A stretch of 15,985 nt of DNA from Prevotellaceae bacterium UBA711 (lineage in GTDB: Bacteria; Bacteroidota; Bacteroidia; Bacteroidales; Bacteroidaceae). The notes under the pieces are model-generated. The model saw nothing but the letters and a program-made list of their open reading frames with translations, was not told the origin of the DNA and made no database searches. A program made the position numbers and the translations under genes. The stretch spans positions 1 through 15,985 of the forward strand of contig DBLZ01000124.1 in the NCBI GenBank assembly GCA_002297545.1, read 5' to 3'. Below are positions 1-5,972 of the stretch, piece by piece; position 1 is the first letter of the stretch, and every line of letters begins with the position of its first letter.

Positions 1-205
1 GGTTCACGGCCTCCATGCCTTGCTCTTTCTTTGCCCAAAGCAGTTCGGCCACGCGATGCTCTATGTCGTTGGCTATCTCCTCGCCGCCTTCCCTGCGTCC
101 GAAGTAGCGCTTCATGCTCTGCAGGTAGCTGTCGAGCAACTGGTACGCATCCTCGTCTATGTTGTACAGTGTGCCAAACAGGTTTATGGTAATGTTCTTT
201 TTCAT
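1..205 (-). CDS. PspC-domain protein, N-terminal 68 residues (partial)
   Basis: The frame opens at an ATG at 205 and runs off the window's left edge. The visible part begins MKKNITINLFGTLYNIDEDA, followed by a short basic stretch (KRYFGRR) and an acidic helix ending in RVAELLWAKKE. I recognise this as the conserved N-terminal module of Bacteroidetes PspC-domain proteins. In those, a cytoplasmic segment precedes the membrane-embedded PspC domain and further membrane segments, none of which is visible here. PspC proteins sense or respond to inner-membrane stress; in Bacteroidetes the function is largely inferred. The gene lies 61 nt downstream of the padR-like gene in the same direction, so the two are probably one operon under the promoter at 623-653. 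I see no Shine-Dalgarno sequence. Family assignment is from memory of the motif, and the decisive PspC domain lies outside the window. Confidence 0.8.
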   Translation of the reverse strand, partial: MKKNITINLFGTLYNIDEDAYQLLDSYLQSMKRYFGRREGGEEIANDIEHRVAELLWAKKEQGMEAVN

Positions 206-266
206 ACGTGTATGTGTTATGGGGTTGGTTGTGTTTTGTATGGGAAAGGGCAGTCTGCCCGGTATG

Positions 267-593
267 TTATTGGTTGTTCAGCATGTTCACTGTGTTGGTC
301 AGCTCGTTCCAGCTTTTGTTCAATTGTGACAGAGCCTCCTCTCCGTCCATGGTCAGAGAGTAGTACTTGCGTGGAGGTCCCTGCGTGCTCTCCTGCCACT
401 CGTATTTCAGTATGCCGTCCTTCAGCAGGCGGTTCAGCAATGGGTACAGCGTGCCTTCCACTACGATCATGTCCGCGCCCTTCAGTTGCGATATGATGTC
501 ATTGGCATAGCACGGCCTGTGCCTCAGCAGCAGCATGATGCAGTACTCCAGCATGCCCTTTCGCATTTGTGCCTTGGTGTTTTCTACGTTCAT
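267..593 (-). CDS. PadR-family transcriptional regulator
   Basis: This is a 108-residue protein, the usual size of a short (subfamily 2) PadR regulator. Residues 10-80 form the winged helix: the MRKGMLEYCIMLLL helix, a recognition region around VEGTLYPLLNRLLKDG (45-60), and the wing GPPRKYYSLT (72-81). The C-terminal helix (83-107) would mediate dimerisation. PadR proteins usually repress their own operon and a nearby transporter or membrane-stress gene, and release DNA on ligand binding. The start at 593 is supported by GGAG seven bases upstream of the ATG. The operator candidate at 643-663 overlaps the -33 box of the gene's own promoter, which fits autorepression. The downstream PspC gene is probably co-transcribed. 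In Bacteroidales, PadR-PspC pairs often sit next to ABC exporters, as here, but whether this PadR controls the exporter at 960-4171 cannot be told. Confidence 0.93.
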   Translation of the reverse strand: MNVENTKAQMRKGMLEYCIMLLLRHRPCYANDIISQLKGADMIVVEGTLYPLLNRLLKDGILKYEWQESTQGPPRKYYSLTMDGEEALSQLNKSWNELTNTVNMLNNQ

Positions 594-622
594 AATGTTC
601 TCCGTTTTGTGGTTTCACGACA

Positions 623-653
623 CAAAGGTATGTATTATTGTGGTACCATGCAA
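623..653 (-). promoter_or_regulatory. Bacteroidetes-type promoter of padR-pspC
   Basis: On the minus strand a -7 element TACCTTTG (plus 623-630) is preceded, 20 bp upstream, by a -33 TTG (plus 651-653, within ATTG). This fits the Bacteroidetes primary sigma factor consensus TTTG-N19-21-TAnnTTTG. The start of transcription would fall near 616, giving a leader of about 23 nt before the padR ATG at 593. Confidence 0.75.
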
Positions 654-663
654 TACAAGGTAC
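643..663. promoter_or_regulatory. Inverted-repeat operator candidate for PadR
   Basis: On the plus strand, GTACCATG (643-650) and CAAGGTAC (656-663) form 8-bp arms with one mismatched pair around the 5-bp centre CAATA. The centre contains the -33 box of the padR promoter, so a bound dimer would block RNA polymerase. That PadR itself binds here is inferred from the position and from the autoregulation known for the family. Confidence 0.6.
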
Positions 664-699
664 TGTATTTAACGTTTATTTAACACATCAACGTGCCTT

Positions 700-781
700 T
701 ATCTCCACTACATTAGACCGAGGGCGTAGGGAGGTCTGATGTGGTGGGACGTGGGTGCATGAAGCGATGTCGGTGGAGATA
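700..781. repeat. Nested inverted repeats / potential structured RNA in intergenic region
   Basis: Positions 705-719 and 733-747 form 15-bp arms around a 13-nt loop. They match at 13 of 15 positions as DNA. As plus-strand RNA the two mismatches become U-G pairs, so the stem is continuous; as minus-strand RNA they are A-C mismatches. An outer pair, TATCTCCAC (700-708) and GTGGAGATA (773-781), is perfect over 9 bp and competes with the base of the inner stem. No gene on the plus strand explains the asymmetry. The rest of 683-830 shows no other recognisable signal. Confidence 0.5.
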
Positions 782-832
782 TATGGACAGAGCGATGCTG
801 TTGGGAGCTTGATCCCATGGACACAGGGGAAA

Positions 833-920
833 GAAAACCGGAATATGCGCCTTTGAAAACCGGAATTTGTGATTCAGAATTCCGGTTTATCAGGGCACAT
901 ATTCTGATTTATTCAACAGG
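833..920. repeat. Intergenic 22-bp-periodic AAACCGG repeat array (array A)
   Basis: Two direct units begin GAAAACCGGAAT (833 and 855), and two inverted units follow. The cores are AAACC at 835 and 857, then the inverted GGTTT at 884 and the degenerate GATTT at 906. Each pair is exactly 22 bp apart. A related array lies at 13961-14048. The array sits between the end of the ABC ATPase gene and padR. The fourth unit is degenerate and recognisable only by its phase. Confidence 0.6.
857..888. terminator. Perfect 11-bp stem-loop, possible terminator of the ABC operon
   Basis: AAACCGGAATT (857-867) and AATTCCGGTTT (878-888) form a perfect 11-bp stem around a 10-nt loop, about 70 bp beyond the stop codon of the ABC ATPase gene. 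On the minus strand the stem ends in only TTTTC, so a classical U-tract is weak. It arises from two oppositely oriented units of the 22-bp array, so its hairpin form may be incidental. Confidence 0.35.
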
Positions 921-959
921 GTTCCCGTGGCGGTAAACTGTCTGCCACGTGGAGAGGGC

Positions 960-1634
<675 letters not shown>

Positions 1635-1681
1635 ATCGTTTCTGTATTGTGGTATAATATATATAAGGTATGCGTGTGCCG

Positions 1682-4171
1682 TCATTCCTTTGCGATGATG
1701 TCAGCTGCGTTCTGTCTGCTTACCTTGCGTATCTTGTGCCAAATGGTCAGCAGGGTGACGGACGTCACTACGAGGAATGAGGCCAGGGTGAAGAGGAGTG
1801 TTGTGCCCTGTATGTCGTAGTCTATAGGTACGCCAAGGCACATTAACACTATTATCGTTCCGGCAATCAGTACAGTGGAGATGATGCCACCTGTAATGAG
1901 CAGGTGCAGGTAGTGCCTGCCCATCATGTGCACGATGTCCCTCCGGCATGCACCATGTATCTTGCGCAGGGCTATCTCCTTCTGCCTGCCACGGCATTCC
2001 AGCGAGATGGCCGAGTACACTCCGGCTATGATGCACAGGATGGAGATGAGCACGGGCAGGAAGCAGATGCTTCGCAGCATGTCCAGCAGGTGGCGTTGTG
2101 CGAACCACATCATGTAGAGGTTCTGTGCATCCGACAGGTTCCTGTTTCCGGGGAATGCCTCCCGAAGCATGGCCTGTACCTTCTTTTCCACACGTGAGTA
2201 GTGCCATCGGTTCGCGAAGATGATGTAATTGTCAAATGCAGGCATGGCATTCGGGTGGCGGTCACGGGGGAAGATGCCCTGCTGTGAGTCGTTGTCTATG
2301 AGCCAATAGGATGGAGTGGGCTGCCAGTTGCCTATTCTTTGGTATCCCCTCGGGCAAGAGGCATAGCCCAGCAGGGTGTAGGCCTGGCTGTCGTGTATTG
2401 TCCGTATAGGTGCATTTGGCGTGTCTGGCAGGTGCCACTTGCAGCGCAGACGTGCGGCATCCTCGCTGCGGGCATATATGGCAGTGGCAAACCTCCACCT
2501 AATGTCGTTGCGGTAAGGCGTTGGGCTTATGCTCATGCCCAACCTGTCCACCAGTTCCTCATCGCTGGCCATCATGCTGTATCTGAATACCATTTGCCCG
2601 CCTCTGTCCCCAGGCCATATCGTGTCGTGGTGTATTATCAGAGTGGTGTCCACTACATTGGCCTCGCGCAAGTCATACCTTACCGTGCTTGTGTGCTCTA
2701 TGCCGCGTATGGCCTGCAGGCTGTCGGTGAACCCTGGTATAAGGCGGTCTGCAGTCAGTTTGCGGACTATCAGTACATGGCGGTAAGAGTCGAAGTCGGG
2801 CGTCATGCCTGTATTGGGTGTCATGACGTAGTCCCAATCATTGTCATTGAGGGCTAATATCCGGTAGCCCCACAATGTGACCACGAGGAGTGCCATGCTG
2901 GTGACGAACTGCATGCACAGCATCAGGCTCTGCCCTTTGGTGCGGGGATGGCCGCTACGCCCCACGCGTGTGGACACCGGTTCGTGCAGCTGCCTGCGCA
3001 CCATCCATGCGGCCATGCACAATGTGGCGGCCATGGTTCCCAGGAGCACGCACCACTTGATGCTGTGGAACTGTTGCAGTTCGTGCGCGAAGGTGATGTG
3101 CAACTGCAAGGCTGTGGTGAATGGTTGCAGGATGTAGGGCGTAAGCAGGGCGGTGAATAGTTCGGCAGCCAGGGCAATGGCCACGAAGGCCATCACGGTT
3201 TCAGTGGCCAGCAACATGAACAGTTGCCACGGACGCGCCCCCAGGGTGCGGCGCAGGGCCATTTCGCGCGAGCGGAGAGCAAACAGCTGGGTCTGCATCT
3301 TCAGGTATCCGCTCAGGCCCACCACCAGTACGCTGCCGCCAATCATCACCACGATGGCAAAGAGCGTTAGGGTGGAGATGTCATCCATGCCAAGGGAGTT
3401 GTCGTACGGCTTGTGTGGTATGAACCTAAGCTCGGGGAATGCATTGCGCAGCTCCAGTAGCACGTCATCGTCCGTGTAGCCATCGTTTGCCTCTACGGTG
3501 AGGTCATACGCGCTTCTGCCTGGCATGTGCAACCCATCCTTTGCCATAGGTGTACGGCTGATATAGAAGATGCTTTCCCCGTATTCACTTGTAATCAGCG
3601 ATGTAGGTATCACATCGCGTATGGTGCGTATGCCACCATCTATTTCGCTGAGAACGTGGAAGCCGCGAGGGTCAGCGCCCTTGCCATATACCTTGTCGCG
3701 GATGTCATCGCTTATGAGCACGTCGCCCTCATCCAGTTCGGGTATGGGCTCTCCGGTGACGGCAGAACGTATGCCGTATCGCAGGAACATGCGTGGGGAG
3801 ACGTTGTTGAAAATGCTGAAACATATCTTTGGCACTGACGTGGCATCCTCGAAAGTGAAGTTCGTGCCTAATGGATTTAGCCAGAACTCCACATCGCGCA
3901 CAGATTGGAGGTTGTGTTGGTATATCTGTGCAATCATGGTGCTGTCTACATTGCGGAGACATTGTTGTGCGGTATCGCTGACCTCAATCCGCACAAGGTG
4001 GATGCCCGCCTTTATCTGCCTGGAATAGGTGACGGTGGCAGCTGCCAGCACTGTCTGTATCGTCAGTGCGAAGCACACCACGCCCACGGCAAGGCACAGG
4101 ATGGAGATCAGGTTCTGCGTCTTGTACTTGAGCATGTGGCGCCAGGCGGTGGAAATATAGTGTAGTAACAT
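1682..4171 (-). CDS. ABC transporter permease, double FtsX/MacB-like
   Basis: This 829-residue inner-membrane protein is a full-length tandem permease. TM1 is at about 21-43. A large periplasmic MacB-like core covers about 45-260. The first FtsX domain lies at about 265-400, with the cytoplasmic coupling motif SREMALRRTLGA (301-312). A second half starts with a membrane segment at about 413-437 and has its own periplasmic domain. The second FtsX domain is at about 693-829, with RQKEIALRKIHGA as the matching coupling helix. One such chain per gene, joined to a LolD-like ATPase, is the common Bacteroidales exporter design. These act in mechanotransmission or export of peptides, drugs or lipoproteins; the cargo cannot be read from sequence. 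The gene is preceded by a strong sigma-54 promoter (4363-4380) and tandem enhancer-like dyads, and is divergent from an NtrC-type activator. The start codon follows TTATATATAATAT directly, with no Shine-Dalgarno. Confidence 0.95.
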   Translation of the reverse strand: MLLHYISTAWRHMLKYKTQNLISILCLAVGVVCFALTIQTVLAAATVTYSRQIKAGIHLVRIEVSDTAQQCLRNVDSTMIAQIYQHNLQSVRDVEFWLNPLGTNFTFEDATSVPKICFSIFNNVSPRMFLRYGIRSAVTGEPIPELDEGDVLISDDIRDKVYGKGADPRGFHVLSEIDGGIRTIRDVIPTSLITSEYGESIFYISRTPMAKDGLHMPGRSAYDLTVEANDGYTDDDVLLELRNAFPELRFIPHKPYDNSLGMDDISTLTLFAIVVMIGGSVLVVGLSGYLKMQTQLFALRSREMALRRTLGARPWQLFMLLATETVMAFVAIALAAELFTALLTPYILQPFTTALQLHITFAHELQQFHSIKWCVLLGTMAATLCMAAWMVRRQLHEPVSTRVGRSGHPRTKGQSLMLCMQFVTSMALLVVTLWGYRILALNDNDWDYVMTPNTGMTPDFDSYRHVLIVRKLTADRLIPGFTDSLQAIRGIEHTSTVRYDLREANVVDTTLIIHHDTIWPGDRGGQMVFRYSMMASDEELVDRLGMSISPTPYRNDIRWRFATAIYARSEDAARLRCKWHLPDTPNAPIRTIHDSQAYTLLGYASCPRGYQRIGNWQPTPSYWLIDNDSQQGIFPRDRHPNAMPAFDNYIIFANRWHYSRVEKKVQAMLREAFPGNRNLSDAQNLYMMWFAQRHLLDMLRSICFLPVLISILCIIAGVYSAISLECRGRQKEIALRKIHGACRRDIVHMMGRHYLHLLITGGIISTVLIAGTIIVLMCLGVPIDYDIQGTTLLFTLASFLVVTSVTLLTIWHKIRKVSRQNAADIIAKE

Positions 4172-4334
4172 ATATTATATATAAGGTGTATGTGTATTAT
4201 TAAATACGTGTGTTCACGGTGGAATAGTATGTCAGGCCGTATCTAAGTCTACGATGGCTGACGTGCAGGGGGCTAAGGTGGATGGAGGCAAGGCATGGTG
4301 TCTGTGCTTGTTTGTTGGTGTTATTGGTTACTTG

Positions 4335-4356
4335 TTCATGGAGGCGCTTCCATGAA
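4335..4356. promoter_or_regulatory. 22-bp near-perfect palindrome at the sigma-54 start site
   Basis: TTCATGGAGGC (4335-4345) and GCTTCCATGAA (4346-4356) are reverse complements at 10 of 11 positions. The palindrome covers the predicted sigma-54 transcription start (about 4352). It could be a repressor site or a 5'-end hairpin of the permease mRNA. No protein that binds it can be named. Confidence 0.45.
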
Positions 4357-4362
4357 TAGCTC

Positions 4363-4380
4363 TGCAAATAGCGTGCCAAA
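4363..4380 (-). promoter_or_regulatory. Sigma-54 (-24/-12) promoter of the ABC exporter operon
   Basis: Read on the minus strand, 4380 to 4363 is TTTGGCACGCTATTTGCA. It contains TTGGCACG, a 4-bp spacer and TTGCA, a full match to the sigma-54 consensus YTGGCACG-N4-TTGCW. The invariant GG (4377-4376) and GC (4365-4364) are 12 bp apart. Transcription would start near 4352 and leave a leader of about 180 nt before the permease ATG at 4171. Such a promoter is silent without an activator ATPase, and one is encoded divergently at 4605. Confidence 0.85.
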
Positions 4381-4434
4381 GCCGTAAGCCCTTGTACCTA
4401 AGCGATATGCGCTGCCGTGGCCTGCATCGTTGCC

Positions 4435-4477
4435 GTGCGGTAGCGCACATGCCGCGTGCGATTTCGCACACTCGCAC
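4435..4477. promoter_or_regulatory. Tandem enhancer-like dyads for the NtrC-type activator
   Basis: Two 14-bp dyads, GTGCG-GTAG-CGCAC (4435-4448) and GTGCG-ATTT-CGCAC (4456-4469), lie exactly 21 bp apart, on the same DNA face. A further half-site, TCGCAC, is at 4472-4477. Their centres are about 90 and 110 bp upstream of the predicted sigma-54 start, the usual distance for NtrC-family upstream activating sequences. Binding by the product of 4605-5972 is inferred from proximity and architecture. Confidence 0.65.
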
Positions 4478-4543
4478 ACGGCACCTTGCGGCTCCGGGGC
4501 GTGGAAAGTGGCCGCACGAGGGCAAAAACACACTCCCCCGGCC

Positions 4544-4573
4544 TTGGACGTTCGTTATTTTTGCGTACCTTTG
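4544..4573 (+). promoter_or_regulatory. Housekeeping promoter of the activator/kinase operon
   Basis: A -33 TTG at 4544-4546 and a -7 TACCTTTG at 4566-4573 are separated by 19 bp, matching the Bacteroidetes primary sigma consensus. The start would lie near 4580, about 25 nt before the preferred ATG at 4605. The upstream dyads at 4435-4477 lie about 110-145 bp before this start, so feedback by the activator is conceivable. Confidence 0.75.
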
Positions 4574-4575
4574 GC

Positions 4576-4596
4576 ACGGCGTAATGACTGCGCCGT
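4576..4596. promoter_or_regulatory. Inverted repeat ACGGCG-N9-CGCCGT at the activator start site
   Basis: Perfect 6-bp arms at 4576-4581 and 4591-4596 straddle the predicted transcription start of the regulator operon. It may be an operator or a short 5' hairpin. The arms are short, so chance occurrence in GC-rich DNA is possible. Confidence 0.35.
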
Positions 4597-4604
4597 CACT
4601 GATT

Positions 4605-5972
4605 ATGGAATGTAAAGGAAAAGTACTGATAGTGGACGACAACGAGGACGTGCTCCTGTCCCTGAACATGCTGCTGCGCCCCTGGGTGGATGCCATCCGC
4701 GTGATAAGCCGCCCCGAGAGGATAGCGGAGTTCATGGACAGCTTCGCCCCCGACGTCATACTGCTCGACATGAACTTCGCCCGCGACGTGGCCAGCGGCG
4801 AGGAAGGCTACGAATGGCTGGCACGCATCCTGGAGAAGGACCCCGCGAGCGTGGTGATACTGATGACGGCATACGTGGACACGGAGAAGACGGTGCGCGC
4901 CATCAAGGCCGGGGCCGTGGACTTTGTGCCCAAGCCGTGGAACAACCGCAAGATGCTGGAGGCGGTGCACTCGGCCGTGGACCTCAGACGCAGCAGGATG
5001 GCCGCCTTGCAGGCAGCGGCCACGGCCGCACAGGAAACTCTGCAAGGCAACGGGGAGGACGGGCAGCGCAACGGGGACTTCATAGGCGAGTCGCCGCAGA
5101 TGCTGCAGCTGAAGGAACGCATTGCGCGCGTGGCGGCCACATCGGCCAACGTGCTCATAACCGGCGAGAACGGCGTGGGCAAGGACGTTGTGGCACACGA
5201 ACTGCACCGCCTCTCGGCCGTGGCGGGCAAGCCCCTTGTGTCCATCGACCTGGGATGCATACCCGAACAGCTGTTCGAGAGCGAACTGTTCGGACACGAG
5301 AAGGGTGCCTTCACCGGGGCCGCCTCGCCCAAGGCCGGCAGGGTGGAACAGGCCGACGGGGGAACGCTCTTCCTGGACGAGATAGGCAACCTCACACCTG
5401 CCATGCAACAGAAACTGCTTACCATGATAGAGAAACGCGAGGTCTCGCGCATAGGCTCCACCAGGGTCCGACGGATAAACGTGCGCATCGTTGCGGCCAC
5501 CAACGCCAACCTGCGCGAGCGTGTGGCACAGGGAACCTTCCGCGAAGACCTGCTCTACAGGCTCAACACCATAGAGCTGCACGTGCCGCCGTTGCGCGAA
5601 CGAGGCAGCGACATATTGCTGCTGGCACGCCACTTCTGCCGGATGTATGCGGACAAGTACCGCGTGGAGGTGCCGGACTTCAGCCGCGAGGAGGAAAGGC
5701 TCCTGCTCCTGCACCCGTGGCACGGAAACGTGCGCGAGATGCAGCACTGCATGGAACGCAGGGCAATAGACCCCTCCATGCCCTTGCTCCCCGATACGGG
5801 AAGACCCGATGGAGAGGGAACCATGACCGCGACACTCAACCTGGAGGAACTGGAACGTGCCGCCATACACCGCGCCCTGGAACGGAGCAACGGCAATATG
5901 TCCGTGGCGGCCGAACTGCTGGGCATCACACGCTACGCCCTGTACAGGAAGATAGACAAATACGGCATCTGA
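4605..5972 (+). CDS. Sigma-54-dependent NtrC-family response regulator
   Basis: This 455-residue protein has the three NtrC-type parts. The receiver (6-125) has acidic pair D11/D12, phosphoacceptor D55, T88 and K110. The AAA+ sigma-54 activator domain (about 158-390) has Walker A GENGVGKD (187-194), the GAFTGA sigma-54 contact loop (234-239), Walker B GGTLFLDEI (252-260) and the REDLLYRLN region (313-321). A Fis-type helix-turn-helix ends the protein (about 428-453). With GAFTGA intact, it should remodel sigma-54 polymerase when phosphorylated. The likely target is the divergent exporter promoter at 4363-4380. I chose the ATG at 4605 because it gives MECKGKVLIVDD and a 25-nt leader. An in-frame ATG at 4584 would sit almost at the transcription start, and earlier ones precede the promoter. 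The stop overlaps the kinase start (TGATG). Isoleucine is often ATA despite high GC. Confidence 0.96.
   Translation: MECKGKVLIVDDNEDVLLSLNMLLRPWVDAIRVISRPERIAEFMDSFAPDVILLDMNFARDVASGEEGYEWLARILEKDPASVVILMTAYVDTEKTVRAIKAGAVDFVPKPWNNRKMLEAVHSAVDLRRSRMAALQAAATAAQETLQGNGEDGQRNGDFIGESPQMLQLKERIARVAATSANVLITGENGVGKDVVAHELHRLSAVAGKPLVSIDLGCIPEQLFESELFGHEKGAFTGAASPKAGRVEQADGGTLFLDEIGNLTPAMQQKLLTMIEKREVSRIGSTRVRRINVRIVAATNANLRERVAQGTFREDLLYRLNTIELHVPPLRERGSDILLLARHFCRMYADKYRVEVPDFSREEERLLLLHPWHGNVREMQHCMERRAIDPSMPLLPDTGRPDGEGTMTATLNLEELERAAIHRALERSNGNMSVAAELLGITRYALYRKIDKYGI

Noticed and set aside
683..959. A possible small gene between padR and the ABC ATPase
   Set aside because: No frame with a start, acceptable codon pattern and ribosome site was found; the stretch holds inverted repeats and array A instead.
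1635..1685. Start of the ABC ATPase at 1685 using the ATGA overlap with the permease stop
   Set aside because: The 17 added residues are encoded mainly by the AT-rich leader repeated at 4171-4186, and homologues begin at the M-I-x-L position; the overlap could still allow coupling.
4572..4586. A second sigma-54-like -24 box (TTGGCACG) on the plus strand before the activator gene
   Set aside because: The -12 position reads AATG instead of TTGC and lacks the essential GC, and the stretch overlaps a good housekeeping -7 element.
4392..4604. N-terminal extension of the response regulator from an upstream ATG
   Set aside because: It would add about 71 low-complexity Arg/His/Cys residues, would start before the predicted promoter, and would cover the enhancer dyads; the receiver domain begins normally at 4605.
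4328..4771. 147-residue minus-strand frame between the permease and the activator
   Set aside because: It is the shadow of the receiver-domain codons plus control-region DNA, with no domain and no plausible start signal.
4814..5971. Long open frame upstream of and in frame with the kinase
   Set aside because: It is the shifted reading of the GC-rich response-regulator gene and gives a Gly/Arg/His-rich nonsense protein; the kinase starts at 5972.
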